From Odoribacter sp. Z80 (GTDB taxonomy: Bacteria > Bacteroidota > Bacteroidia > Bacteroidales > Marinifilaceae): DNA of 64,000 bases. Location: NCBI RefSeq assembly GCF_009935865.1, contig NZ_QWEL01000005.1:109150-173149 (forward strand), given 5' to 3'. The translations under genes and the position numbers were made by a program. Position 1 is the stretch's first letter, and each line of letters opens with the position of its first letter. Positions 1 to 7,661 of this stretch are shown in pieces. Below the pieces are notes generated by a model. That model saw only the letters and a program-made list of their open reading frames with translations. It was not told the DNA's origin and did no database searches.

Positions 1-497
1 TTGTAATGGGATTTAATCAGGGCATGCAGCCGATTGCGGGGTATAATTTCGGTGCGCGGCAATCCGGACGGGTCATTCAGATTCTTAAATACACCATTTT
101 ATGCGGTACTACGGTAACTACACTGGGATTTCTGATTTGTCAGATTTTCCCGCGTACGATTATTCGTTTTTTTACTACGGACGAGGGATTGATCGGCTTG
201 GCGGAACATGGCATGAGATTGATTTTGCTGATGCTGCCGGTAATCGGATTTCAGATGGTGTCTACCAGTTTTTTTCAGTCTATCGGGATGGCCGGGAAGG
301 CTATTTTTCTTTCTTTGACCCGGCAATTGATTTTTTTAGTACCCTGCCTGTTTATCCTGCCACACTATTGGGGACCCGACGGAGTGTGGGGAAGTTTTCC
401 GGTGGCTGATGCTTTATCTACAATCACTACCGGTCTGATGTTAGGCTGGCAAATGAAGAAGTTCAAGAGGGGAGCAATCGGGGAAGAGTTGTTATGA
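1..497 (+). CDS. MATE family efflux transporter, C-terminal part
   Basis: C-terminal portion of a multidrug/toxin extrusion (MATE) antiporter of the inner membrane, which exports organic cations or drugs in exchange for Na+ or H+. The reading frame is open to the window edge, so the true start lies upstream; the internal Met at position 6 should not be taken as the start. The visible part opens with a GFNQGMQPIAGYNFGA stretch, matching the family hallmark of a glutamine/proline-rich loop followed by GYN-GA. Several hydrophobic helices follow, including one around LRLILLMLPVIGFQMV. The protein ends with a basic tail (KKFKRGA). A cytidylate-kinase-like gene lies 49 bp downstream on the same strand and may be co-transcribed. 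The family call is firm; the substrate cannot be read from sequence. Confidence 0.9.
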   Translation, partial: VMGFNQGMQPIAGYNFGARQSGRVIQILKYTILCGTTVTTLGFLICQIFPRTIIRFFTTDEGLIGLAEHGMRLILLMLPVIGFQMVSTSFFQSIGMAGKAIFLSLTRQLIFLVPCLFILPHYWGPDGVWGSFPVADALSTITTGLMLGWQMKKFKRGAIGEELL

Positions 498-546
498 AAG
501 AGGAAAATATGGTCATGTGATTTATTTATAGTTCAATATCAATATT

Positions 547-1164
547 ATGGGAAAAAGTATTATTGTAACCATCGGTCGTCAATTCGGAAGTGGAGGCCGT
601 ACCATAGGTAAAAAGTTGGCTGAGCAATTGGGTATAGCTTATTATGATAAGGAACTGATTAGTCTGGCTTCTAAAGAAAGCGGTATTTGCGGGGAGTTTT
701 TTGAGAAAGCAGATGAGAAGACTTCCGGGAGTTTATTGAAGGCATTGGCTATGGGATTTACGATAAATAATGCCATTTTCCAAAGCAGTGATTATCTCTC
801 CAACGAATCTTTATTCGGGATTCAGTCCGATGTGATTCGGAAGGTTGCTGCTGAGGGCCCCTGTGTGTTGGTCGGCCGTTGTGCGGATTATATCCTGAGG
901 GAGAATCCGGATTGTATTTCGGTCTTTATCAGCGCTTCCCGGCAAGACCGGATCCATCGTGCGATGGAATATAACCACATTGGTGAAAAAGAGGCTGAGG
1001 AATATATCCGTAAAGCGGATAAATCCAGGGCTTCGTATTATAATTATTATACGGATAAAGTATGGGGTGCTGCAGAATCTTACGACCTCTGCATCAATAC
1101 TTCTCTTTACGGAATAGAGAAAACCATTGATTTTATCAGGGCTTTTGTTGAAGCTCGTCTCTGA
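547..1164 (+). CDS. cytidylate kinase-like family protein
   Basis: A 205-residue P-loop kinase of the cytidylate-kinase-like family. The nucleotide-binding loop is at residues 10-22 (GRQFGSGGRTIGK), followed by LAEQLGIAYYDKEL, the usual start of the substrate domain. A LVGRCADYIL segment in the middle and an RASYYNYYTDKVWG segment near the lid region are also typical. These proteins are widespread in anaerobes in addition to the true CMP kinase Cmk. Their substrate has not been established, so phosphorylation of CMP is only presumed. It follows the MATE gene by 49 bp on the same strand and is closed by a strong hairpin terminator, so the two may form a small operon. Confidence 0.88.
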   Translation: MGKSIIVTIGRQFGSGGRTIGKKLAEQLGIAYYDKELISLASKESGICGEFFEKADEKTSGSLLKALAMGFTINNAIFQSSDYLSNESLFGIQSDVIRKVAAEGPCVLVGRCADYILRENPDCISVFISASRQDRIHRAMEYNHIGEKEAEEYIRKADKSRASYYNYYTDKVWGAAESYDLCINTSLYGIEKTIDFIRAFVEARL

Positions 1165-1193
1165 GCGGGGAGGAAAGAAGTTTTGTGTGTAAT

Positions 1194-1232
1194 TTTCCCG
1201 GATGAATACATTTTCATCCGGGAAAGTTTTTT
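1194..1232 (+). terminator. intrinsic terminator after the cytidylate-kinase-like gene
   Basis: A perfect 13-bp stem (1194-1206 with 1213-1225, arms TTTCCCGGATGAA and its complement) with a 6-nt loop is followed by G and six T residues on the plus strand. It lies 29 bp after the kinase stop codon. The T tract runs into the end of the convergent DUF3078 gene. Confidence 0.85.
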
Positions 1233-2112
1233 AAAAAGTAAATTGAAATCCTAAAGCTAAAACTTCTTTGAATTGTAAACGGGGTCCTTTGCTGCCGTCT
1301 TTTTGCAGAATTTTCGTGTCGTCATCATAGAGCATGTTGGTGGTCAGTGTAGTAGAGAACCATTGATTGATTGCCATGATCAATTGCACGTCCCAGGTGA
1401 TATCTATATTCTGGGGATTTTTCAGATAGTTTGAGTAAAAAGCCAGCCTGGAAAATATGCTCATATTTTTCAGGAATTCATAACGGGCTTCCATTCGGAG
1501 ATTTGCCCCGAATTCGGAAAAAAGATGTTTGCCAGGTGTAACGCCGAATTGTCCCTCGTCCGAAAGGATGTTACTGTTGACAAAAGTACCGCGCCAGGTG
1601 GCTGGTGTAAAAGTGGCCGTAAACCAGGTCCTGGGAGTCCAGGTAAGACCAGCTCCGATAAGCAAATATCCCGGAGACATAAAACGGGAAATGTAAGTAC
1701 GCGGGTCGGTATTATAATCATAACCTTTTGCAAATTGAGTCTGGAAGGTGAGAAGACCGCTCAGGTACAAATTTTTCCGCAACTCGTATCCGTATATGGA
1801 AGACAGATAGAGTTTATCGTTTGTTTTTTTCGTACCCTCGGATTTGGTTTTATTCAGTCCGTAGTCCATTTCCAGCGTGTTGTTGAGGAGATGCCGGCCT
1901 TTTTTATAATTGGCGAAATAGTTGAATTGCATATTAAAACCGACGGCGTTTTCTCCTCCGGCAGCCCAATTGCTGAGGCTTACCTGATTGAGGTTGATTC
2001 CGATGTTTCCTCCCCGTCGCCAGGTTGTATCCAGTCCGGGTTGAGCTTTGGCCGGTAATATTATTCCGGTCACTATGACCAGTAATAATGTGTAAAATTC
2101 TTTACGTATCAT
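1231..2112 (-). CDS. DUF3078 domain-containing protein
   Basis: A 293-residue secreted protein with a clear signal peptide (a hydrophobic LLLVIVTGIILPAKA stretch ending before QPGLD). The mature part is rich in aromatic residues and alternating polar/hydrophobic segments and ends in LALGFQFTF, a terminal-Phe pattern typical of outer-membrane beta-barrels. The N-terminal W-GG-N-LN-SLSNWAAGGENA motif is the signature of DUF3078, a Bacteroidota family of unknown role. It is transcribed alone and converges on the kinase gene. Localisation to the outer membrane is inferred from the barrel-like features. No function can be assigned. Confidence 0.85.
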   Translation of the reverse strand: MIRKEFYTLLLVIVTGIILPAKAQPGLDTTWRRGGNIGINLNQVSLSNWAAGGENAVGFNMQFNYFANYKKGRHLLNNTLEMDYGLNKTKSEGTKKTNDKLYLSSIYGYELRKNLYLSGLLTFQTQFAKGYDYNTDPRTYISRFMSPGYLLIGAGLTWTPRTWFTATFTPATWRGTFVNSNILSDEGQFGVTPGKHLFSEFGANLRMEARYEFLKNMSIFSRLAFYSNYLKNPQNIDITWDVQLIMAINQWFSTTLTTNMLYDDDTKILQKDGSKGPRLQFKEVLALGFQFTF

Positions 2113-2261
2113 TTGTTTTTTTTGTGTGGTTTACGGAAAAGCGGCCAGGAATGTTCTTTCTGTATCCGGTTTGTGTGAGGCTATACCTCCGGGTTATTGA
2201 TATTGTAACCTTTTCCGGTGTTATCCGGTAAAACCTATACAAATATTAAAACAGATTGCTT

Positions 2262-2519
2262 ATGTCATTTTTATGGTTTATTATTGTAGGAATTGTTGCC
2301 GGCTGGGCAGCCGGTACGGTTATGAAGGGAGGAGGATTTGGCTTGATTGTCAATTTCCTTATCGGAATTGTAGGTAGTCTTCTGGGCGGTTGGCTTTTTA
2401 GTCTGATCGGGTTACATTCTACAGGCGGGATTATTGCAAATCTGATTGTGGCTTTTATCGGAGCTATTGTCTTGCTTTGGATTATTTCTTTGTTTCAGAA
2501 AAGACCCAGAGCGAAGTAA
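2262..2519 (+). CDS. GlsB/YeaQ/YmgE family stress-response membrane protein
   Basis: A very small (85-residue) inner-membrane protein with three predicted helices and many glycines: WFIIVGIVAGWAAGTVM, then LIVNFLIGIVGSLLGGWLF, then IIANLIVAFIGAIVLLWII, ending in a basic tail (QKRPRAK). This glycine-rich layout is that of the GlsB/YeaQ/YmgE (transglycosylase-associated) family, which is linked to general stress responses in enterobacteria and enterococci; its molecular role is unclear. I start at ATG 2262 rather than the in-frame TTG six bases upstream. It is monocistronic and followed by a long hairpin. Confidence 0.88.
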   Translation: MSFLWFIIVGIVAGWAAGTVMKGGGFGLIVNFLIGIVGSLLGGWLFSLIGLHSTGGIIANLIVAFIGAIVLLWIISLFQKRPRAK

Positions 2520-2526
2520 ATGTGTT

Positions 2527-2592
2527 ATTCGTTTGACTGTTTAATAATTTGAGACGGATTCGTTTTCTGCTCAATCAAACAGTTAAACGAAT
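2527..2592 (+). terminator. long stem-loop after the GlsB-like gene
   Basis: Arms at 2527-2542 and 2577-2592 pair over 16 positions with a single G-T wobble (outer end ATTCGTTT / AAACGAAT), and an inner TTTGAG/CTCAA pairing may extend it. It begins 7 bp after the stop codon. There is no run of T after it, so rho-independent termination is not certain; mRNA 3'-end protection is an alternative. Confidence 0.5.
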
Positions 2593-2630
2593 AAATAATA
2601 GTTTGGTGTGTCGGTAAATTAACAGGTTAT

Positions 2631-2978
2631 TCATGTTTTCCTCATATATTTGCCTGTGAACATCGCAATCCAGCCCAGAGCAAGATAGATTGCGGCATAT
2701 ATAATGAACCCGGTTTCCTTTATATCAAAGAATATCCGGGTCCCGGACAGGAACATCGCTGCTGAAATCAGCGGAATACTCCACATTTGCCTGATATTCC
2801 TTCCGCAATTGGCTCCCAATATTATTGAATATACCGGATTGAGGACAAGGAACAATATCATACACAATACCATGCCGCTGCACTCCGAAGTAAGACGGGC
2901 CACCGCGAAAGGCAGGACGAACATTATGACCACCGTGGCACATAGCCAATAAATGTATTTCTTATTCTGGTGATCCAT
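2631..2978 (-). CDS. small multi-pass membrane protein, unknown function
   Basis: A 115-residue hydrophobic protein with about four membrane segments: WLCATVVIMFVLPFAVA, MVLCMILFLVLNPVYSIIL, IPLISAAMFLSGTRIFF and FIIYAAIYLALGWIAMF, with a basic C-terminus (GKYMRKT). The frame stays open upstream into the neighbouring DJ-1/PfpI gene, but the ATG at 2978, four bases after the DJ-1 stop codon, is the natural start. It is therefore very likely translated from the same message as the DJ-1/PfpI gene. I do not recognise the family. The tight coupling suggests a related role but gives no function. Confidence 0.7.
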   Translation of the reverse strand: MDHQNKKYIYWLCATVVIMFVLPFAVARLTSECSGMVLCMILFLVLNPVYSIILGANCGRNIRQMWSIPLISAAMFLSGTRIFFDIKETGFIIYAAIYLALGWIAMFTGKYMRKT

Positions 2979-2982
2979 ACGG

Positions 2983-3594
2983 CTATTGATTGGCGAAAAG
3001 CAAGCAAAAACCCTGTTTGTTGAACTGATAGTACATTTCGATACGTTCCGGTGTGTCGTTTTCAAGCAATAAAAGCAGTTCTTTTGCAAATTCAAGTGTT
3101 GCGGAGCCGTTGGCGGTTGTTATTTTGTTGTCGGCGACCGCCTGGGTATGGACATAGCCGTCCGGATTAGTGTAGTTTCCGCCACCCCATAGTTTCAGTT
3201 GTTCCAGGCCGTTACCGGTATGTTTAACAGAATTGAGGAATCCGTGCTTTGCCATAAACGAAGCTCCATTGCAGATTGCTCCGACAATTTTCCCTTTTTC
3301 AATGGCTTGCCGGACAATCGGCACGACCTGTTCTGCAACAGGCGTACTCCATCCGAAGCCTCCAATCAGCACCAATGCTGCATAATCATCGGGCATCGTT
3401 TCAAAGGAATAATCGGGCAGGGTACGGAAGCCGCCTATGGATTTAACCGGCTCCAATGTGGGAGCCACAACCTTGTTGATATACTTCGGATTTTCTTTCA
3501 GCGCAAATTCATCAGAGGCAATAGCCTGTGAAAGATACACCGCTTCATGCGCGGCATAGTCCGGCAAAAGGATATATAAAATTTCGTTGCTCAT
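2983..3594 (-). CDS. DJ-1/PfpI family protein (class I glutamine amidotransferase-like fold)
   Basis: A 203-residue cytoplasmic protein of the DJ-1/PfpI superfamily, whose members include chaperones, glyoxalases, deglycase-like enzymes and proteases. The nucleophile elbow is visible as GAICNGASF with Cys108, and a LIGGFGW segment near residues 77-82 supplies the usual glycine loop. The fold is complete at the usual family length. It is the first gene of a two-gene unit with the small membrane protein downstream, preceded by a plausible promoter near 3753-3784. The exact activity cannot be told from sequence. Confidence 0.85.
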   Translation of the reverse strand: MSNEILYILLPDYAAHEAVYLSQAIASDEFALKENPKYINKVVAPTLEPVKSIGGFRTLPDYSFETMPDDYAALVLIGGFGWSTPVAEQVVPIVRQAIEKGKIVGAICNGASFMAKHGFLNSVKHTGNGLEQLKLWGGGNYTNPDGYVHTQAVADNKITTANGSATLEFAKELLLLLENDTPERIEMYYQFNKQGFCLLFANQ

Positions 3595-3752
3595 AGTTTA
3601 TTTTCTTTATTTGTTTCTACGCTTATGTGCGTTATGATAATCTATTGGGGGAGATTTTCATGCACAAACTTTCCGTTTATCCAGACAGTTGCTTCGGTTC
3701 CGGTAAGACTAAAACGTTAATGTTTGTTGTTGTGGATGATACCCCAATGTTA

Positions 3753-3784
3753 CAAATATAAGTCAAATTTCCGCGTCCTACAAG
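3753..3784 (-). promoter_or_regulatory. putative promoter for the DJ-1/PfpI unit
   Basis: On the minus strand a TATATTTG element (3753-3760) matches the Bacteroidota -7 consensus TAnnTTTG, and CTTG (3781-3784), 20 nt upstream, resembles the -33 TTTG box. Transcription would begin near 3746, leaving a leader of about 150 nt. The rest of the 335-bp gap between 3595 and 3929 holds the terminator at 3871-3902 and no convincing gene. Confidence 0.45.
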
Positions 3785-3870
3785 TGTTCTGTGGGATGGC
3801 TGTGTTGCTTTTCTTTTTTCTGTTTTTAATGCCGTACTGCCTTGTATTGTAGCTGTTTAAGTTTAAATAC

Positions 3871-3902
3871 AAAAAATCCTGCCGGAACAACCCGGCAGGA
3901 TT
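3871..3902 (-). terminator. intrinsic terminator of the NifU-like/GGGtGRT operon
   Basis: A perfect 11-bp stem (3875-3885 with 3892-3902, arms AATCCTGCCGG and its complement) with a 6-nt loop is followed on the minus strand by a run of six T residues. It lies 28 bp beyond the stop codon of the GGGtGRT gene. Confidence 0.88.
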
Positions 3903-3929
3903 CTGGATATAAAGCTGCTAACTTTCTGA

Positions 3930-4943
3930 TTACTTGGCTAATGCCTGAGCTACGGAAACAGCTACGGCTACGGTTGCGCCTACCATCGGGTTGTTACCCA
4001 TACCGAGGAAGCCCATCATTTCCACGTGGGCAGGTACGGAGGATGAACCGGCAAACTGGGCGTCGCTGTGCATACGTCCGAGGGTGTCGGTCATACCGTA
4101 TGATGCGGGACCGGCAGCCATGTTGTCCGGGTGAAGGGTACGTCCCGTACCACCGCCGGAAGCTACAGAGAAATAGGGTTTACCGGCAAGTACGCGTTCT
4201 TTTTTATAGGTACCTGCTACGGGATGCTGAAAACGGGTCGGATTGGTAGAGTTTCCGGTAATAGATACATCTACATCTTCTTTCCACATGATAGCAACAC
4301 CTTCACGTACGTCGTCAGCTCCGTAACAATTTACTTTTGCGCGGGGACCGTCAGAGTAAGCTTTGGTTTTTACTACTTTCAGTTCGCTGGTATAATAATC
4401 AAATTCAGTTTGTACATAAGTAAATCCGTTGATGCGCGAGATTATCATGGCAGCATCTTTTCCCAGGCCATTCAGGATTACCCGTAAAGGATTTTTACGC
4501 ACTTTGTTAGCCATTTCGGCGATTTTGATAGCCCCTTCCGCAGCGGCGAAGGATTCGTGTCCTGCCAGGAAAGCAAAGCATTGGGTTTCTTCACGAAGCA
4601 GACGGGCGGCTAAGTTACCGTGGCCCAGGCCTACCTTGCGGTCATCGGCAACAGAACCCGGGATGCAGAAAGCCTGTAAACCTTCGCCGATTGCTTCGGC
4701 TGCGTCAGCAGCGTTCGTACAACCTTTTTTAATGGCGATTGCTGCACCTACAACGTAGGCCCATTTTGCATTTTCAAAACAAATATTTTGGGTTTGTTCA
4801 CATTCTAAATAAGGATCGATTCCTTTTGCGTCGCAAATCGTTTCAGCTTCTTCGATAGATGCGATGCCGTAGGAGTTTAATACTTTGTTGATCTGATTGA
4901 TCCGACGATCCTGACTCTCAAATTTTACTTCTCTTTTTGCCAT
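3930..4943 (-). CDS. GGGtGRT protein
   Basis: A 337-residue cytoplasmic protein named for its motif GGGTGRT, here at residues 263-269. The family occurs mainly in anaerobes and its biochemical role is unknown. Other visible features are a cluster of cysteines in the N-terminal third (37, 48, 55, 75, 93, 122), a glycine-rich GLGHGNLAARLL segment, and an alanine/valine-rich C-terminus (GATVAVAVSVAQALAK). The start is preceded by a strong AGGAGG ribosome-binding site, unusual in this phylum and suggesting high translation. It sits 17 bp downstream of the NifU-like scaffold gene and shares its terminator, a fixed partnership that hints at iron-sulfur cluster handling. Confidence 0.92.
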   Translation of the reverse strand: MAKREVKFESQDRRINQINKVLNSYGIASIEEAETICDAKGIDPYLECEQTQNICFENAKWAYVVGAAIAIKKGCTNAADAAEAIGEGLQAFCIPGSVADDRKVGLGHGNLAARLLREETQCFAFLAGHESFAAAEGAIKIAEMANKVRKNPLRVILNGLGKDAAMIISRINGFTYVQTEFDYYTSELKVVKTKAYSDGPRAKVNCYGADDVREGVAIMWKEDVDVSITGNSTNPTRFQHPVAGTYKKERVLAGKPYFSVASGGGTGRTLHPDNMAAGPASYGMTDTLGRMHSDAQFAGSSSVPAHVEMMGFLGMGNNPMVGATVAVAVSVAQALAK

Positions 4944-4960
4944 AGTATGTTCCTCCTATT

Positions 4961-5653
4961 TTATTCGTGACGTGGGTCAATATATTTAGCTGCATTGGCG
5001 AAACGTCCGTAGTTCGCAGTGGCTTTTTTCAACGCTTCATTAGCATCGGTACCTTTTTTGATCAGGTCCATCATTACACCTAAACGAACAAATTCATATC
5101 CGCAAACTTCATCGTCTTCGTCAAGGGCCAGACGGGTAACATAACCTTCTGCCAGTTCCAGGTAGCGTACTCCTTTGGCTTTGGTAGAGAACATGGTTCC
5201 AACTTGGCTGCGAAGGCCTTTACCCAGGTCTTCCAGTCCGGCACCGATGACCAACCCTCCTTCAGAGAAAGCACTCTGGGTACGTCCGTATACGATTTGC
5301 AGGAATAGTTCACGCATTGCGGTGTTAATAGCATCGCAAACCAGGTCCGTATTCAAAGCCTCCAATAAGGTTTTGCCCGGTAGAATTTCTGCTGCCATTG
5401 CTGCTGAGTGAGTCATACCGGAACATCCGATAGTTTCCACCAAAGCTTCTTCAATGATTCCTTCTTTAATGTTCAGAGTCAGTTTGCAGGCGCCCTGTTG
5501 TGGTGCACACCAACCGATACCGTGAGTTAAACCTGAAATGTCTTTGATTTCTTTCGCTTTTACCCATTTGCCTTCTTCAGGAATTGGGGCGGGTCCGTGG
5601 TTCGGACCTTTTTTGACAACGCACATGTGTTGTACTTCCTGTGAATAAATCAT
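4961..5653 (-). CDS. iron-sulfur cluster assembly scaffold protein, NifU/IscU-like
   Basis: A 230-residue protein with an IscU/NifU-N-like domain. Candidate cluster-binding cysteines are Cys49 and Cys56 (GWCAPQQGAC), Cys77 (IGCSGMTHSAAM) and Cys106 (DLVCDAIN). It is longer than a housekeeping IscU (about 130 residues), with a C-terminal extension (roughly residues 150-230) of its own. Family knowledge: such proteins hold nascent Fe-S clusters, but this longer version is consistently found beside the GGGtGRT gene and its client is unknown. It is first in a two-gene operon; a TATCTTTG element at 5711-5718 on the minus strand is a possible -7 box. No cysteine desulfurase lies nearby. Confidence 0.88.
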   Translation of the reverse strand: MIYSQEVQHMCVVKKGPNHGPAPIPEEGKWVKAKEIKDISGLTHGIGWCAPQQGACKLTLNIKEGIIEEALVETIGCSGMTHSAAMAAEILPGKTLLEALNTDLVCDAINTAMRELFLQIVYGRTQSAFSEGGLVIGAGLEDLGKGLRSQVGTMFSTKAKGVRYLELAEGYVTRLALDEDDEVCGYEFVRLGVMMDLIKKGTDANEALKKATANYGRFANAAKYIDPRHE

Positions 5654-5767
5654 TTTTATTGTTTTTATGAATTAATATATAATTGCCACTTGCTGAACGC
5701 ACAAACCGAACAAAGATACTTTTTTCGGCGAAATAAAAAAATAGTTAAAGAAGCTTTTCTATTCTGC

Positions 5768-5804
5768 AAAAAAAATGAGGTTGAATTTCAAATTCAACCT
5801 CATT
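5768..5804 (-). terminator. intrinsic terminator of the threonine dehydrogenase gene
   Basis: A perfect 14-bp stem (5774-5787 with 5791-5804, arms AATGAGGTTGAATT and its complement) with a 3-nt loop is followed on the minus strand by eight T residues (plus-strand A run 5768-5775). It lies 20 bp after the stop codon. Confidence 0.9.
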
Positions 5805-5824
5805 AGCCGAAGGGTTTGGTGATT

Positions 5825-6793
5825 TTATTTAATCAAACCTTTTTCAAATTTCTCTTTTACTTTAGCCAACATGTCAATGGTCATGCTTTGCAGATCGTAT
5901 TTGGGTTTCCAGCCCCATTCTTCCCGTGCGCAGGTATCATCCATGCTGTTTGGCCAGCTATCGGCGATAGCCTGTTTTACCGGGTCAATTTGGTAGTCCA
6001 TCTTGAAATCCGGGATGTGTTTGCGGATTTCAGCAGCAATTTGCTCAGGCTCAAAACTCATTGCAGCAATGTTAAAGCTATTGCGGTGTTTTAGTTTCGT
6101 GGGGTCTGCCTCCATTAACTGTACCACTGCATTCAGGGCGTCCGGCATATACATCATATCCATGTACGTACCTTCTTTTACATTACAAGTGAAAGAACCT
6201 TTGCGGATGGCATCGTAATAAATTTCTACTGCGTAATCGGTCGTACCGCCGCCGGGCAGGGTAACGTAAGAAATCAGTCCCGGGAAACGTACGCTACGGG
6301 TATCTACACCGAAACGATGGAAATAGTAGTCGCTTAATAGCTCTCCGGTTACTTTGCAAACACCGTACATTGTGGTGTTGGAACGTTGTAAGGTGTCCTG
6401 CGGAGTTTTATCTTTAGGGGTGTCTTTACCGAATGCACCGATAGAGCTCGGAGTGAAGACAGCACAATTGTTATCTTTTGCGATGTATAAAGAATTGGTC
6501 AGGGCACCGATATTAATGTCCCATGCCAGTTTCGGGTTTTTCTCGCCGGTAGCTGATAAAAGAGCAACCAAGTTAAAAATGGTGTCAATACCATATTTTT
6601 TTACAATAGAAGAATATTGTTCGCCATCCAGTGCATTGACTTCTTCAAATGGACCGGCTTCTGCTAAAGCTTTACACTTTTCTGCGCTGATGTCAGCTGC
6701 TACCACATTGTTTTCACCGTAGATAGATCTCAAATGAGGAACCAGTTCAGAGCCGATCTGTCCTCCTGCGCCGAGAATTAATATTTTTTTCAT
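5825..6793 (-). CDS. NAD-dependent epimerase/dehydratase family, probable L-threonine 3-dehydrogenase (SDR type)
   Basis: A 322-residue extended short-chain dehydrogenase. The Rossmann motif GAGGQIG is at residues 8-14, the catalytic Ser at 116-117 (TPSSIGAFG), and the YxxxK pair at Tyr143 and Lys147 (MYGVCK). The segments SVRFPGLISY and GTYMDMMYMPDALNA match the SDR-type threonine dehydrogenases of Bacteroidota and some Proteobacteria, which oxidise L-threonine to 2-amino-3-ketobutyrate with NAD+. The usual partner, 2-amino-3-ketobutyrate CoA ligase, is not adjacent. A TACATTTG -7 box lies at 6857-6864 and a strong terminator follows, so it is monocistronic. A nucleotide-sugar epimerase role is less likely given these motifs. 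Confidence 0.82.
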   Translation of the reverse strand: MKKILILGAGGQIGSELVPHLRSIYGENNVVAADISAEKCKALAEAGPFEEVNALDGEQYSSIVKKYGIDTIFNLVALLSATGEKNPKLAWDINIGALTNSLYIAKDNNCAVFTPSSIGAFGKDTPKDKTPQDTLQRSNTTMYGVCKVTGELLSDYYFHRFGVDTRSVRFPGLISYVTLPGGGTTDYAVEIYYDAIRKGSFTCNVKEGTYMDMMYMPDALNAVVQLMEADPTKLKHRNSFNIAAMSFEPEQIAAEIRKHIPDFKMDYQIDPVKQAIADSWPNSMDDTCAREEWGWKPKYDLQSMTIDMLAKVKEKFEKGLIK

Positions 6794-6910
6794 TGCAAAG
6801 TTTAATTTAAATAATTGCTTTTTTCTGACGGTACACCATCACCGCCAAAATTGGTGCAAATGTAATATTAAAAAATAGATGAAGATAGAATCTAAAGTAT
6901 TTTTTCAGTC

Positions 6911-7396
6911 TTAAATGAAAAAATTTAAGGAATCATCATGTTCTGCTTCATAGTAGTAGTCTATTTGCAAATCCGGCATTTTGTAGGCTTGTACTGCCAG
7001 TTGGTCGCAACGTTCGTTTTCGGGATGGTTGGCGTGACCTTTGATCCAAATCAGTTTTACCTGATGCTGGCGGAAAACCGCTAAAAAACGTTTCCATAAG
7101 TCAGGATTTTTTTTATCCTTAAATCCTTTTTTTTCCCATCCGAAGACCCATCCTTTTTCTATGGCATCTACGACATAACGGGAGTCGGAGTAGACGGTCA
7201 CCTGGCGATTGGGTTGTTTCAAGGCTTCCAGACCAATAATGACGGCTAATAATTCCATTCTGTTGTTGGTGGTTTTCCGGAAACCTGCCATGAGTTCTTT
7301 CCGGTGAATACCTGCCTTTAATATCACTCCAAAGCCTCCCGGTCCGGGATTACCGCTGGCTGCACCATCGGTATATATCAGAATTTCATTGGCCAT
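6911..7396 (-). CDS. rnhA: ribonuclease HI
   Basis: A 161-residue type 1 RNase H that cleaves the RNA strand of RNA-DNA hybrids during replication and R-loop removal. The acidic active site is complete: Asp10 (YTDGAASGNPG), Glu48 (NNRMELLA), Asp71 (VYSDSRYV) and Asp131 (NERCDQLA), with the assisting His121 in the KGHANH segment. The basic handle region (GWEKKGFKDKKNPDLW) is also present. The length is normal for the bacterial enzyme, with a short acidic tail. A TACTTTTG element at 7423-7430 on the minus strand could be its -7 box. It is transcribed alone, with tRNA-Cys and that gene's terminator upstream. Confidence 0.95.
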   Translation of the reverse strand: MANEILIYTDGAASGNPGPGGFGVILKAGIHRKELMAGFRKTTNNRMELLAVIIGLEALKQPNRQVTVYSDSRYVVDAIEKGWVFGWEKKGFKDKKNPDLWKRFLAVFRQHQVKLIWIKGHANHPENERCDQLAVQAYKMPDLQIDYYYEAEHDDSLNFFI

Positions 7397-7483
7397 AGTT
7401 GAAAGATGATTGAATCGGTTTGCAAAAGTAATATTTTCTGCTGTAGATTCGGAGAATGCTTTGATTTCTCTTTATTTTCTAAA

Positions 7484-7514
7484 GAAAAAACCTCTGAACG
7501 AAAACTTCAGAGGT
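7484..7514 (-). terminator. intrinsic terminator after tRNA-Cys
   Basis: A 9-bp stem (7490-7498 with 7506-7514, arms ACCTCTGAA and its complement), followed on the minus strand by TTTTTTCTTT. It begins 15 bp after the 3' end of the tRNA gene. Confidence 0.82.
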
Positions 7515-7529
7515 CTCTGCATTAAATAG

Positions 7530-7600
7530 AGGTCGGTAGCGGAATCGAACCGCTCTGCACGGTTTTGCAGACCGTTGCCTAACCTATCGGCCAACCGACC
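7530..7600 (-). tRNA. tRNA-Cys (GCA)
   Basis: A 71-nt cloverleaf on the minus strand: acceptor arms GGTCGGT and ACCGACC pair fully, and the anticodon loop CTGCAAA carries GCA flanked by an ACGGT/ACCGT stem. The T arm GAGCGGTTCGATTCCGCT contains the GGTTCGA loop. The discriminator base is U, the Cys identity element, and CCA is not encoded. A well-formed promoter (7618-7649) and a terminator (7484-7514) make it a self-contained unit. Confidence 0.96.
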
Positions 7601-7617
7601 CTTTTGTAATTGCGATG

Positions 7618-7649
7618 CAAAGATAGAGGGATTTTCTTTTAGTTCCAAA
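7618..7649 (-). promoter_or_regulatory. promoter of tRNA-Cys
   Basis: On the minus strand TTTG (7646-7649) is followed after 20 nt by TATCTTTG (7618-7625), a full match to the Bacteroidota TTTG/TAnnTTTG promoter. The expected start near 7611 is about 11 nt ahead of the mature tRNA. Confidence 0.75.
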
Positions 7650-7661
7650 TAATCTGCTAAA

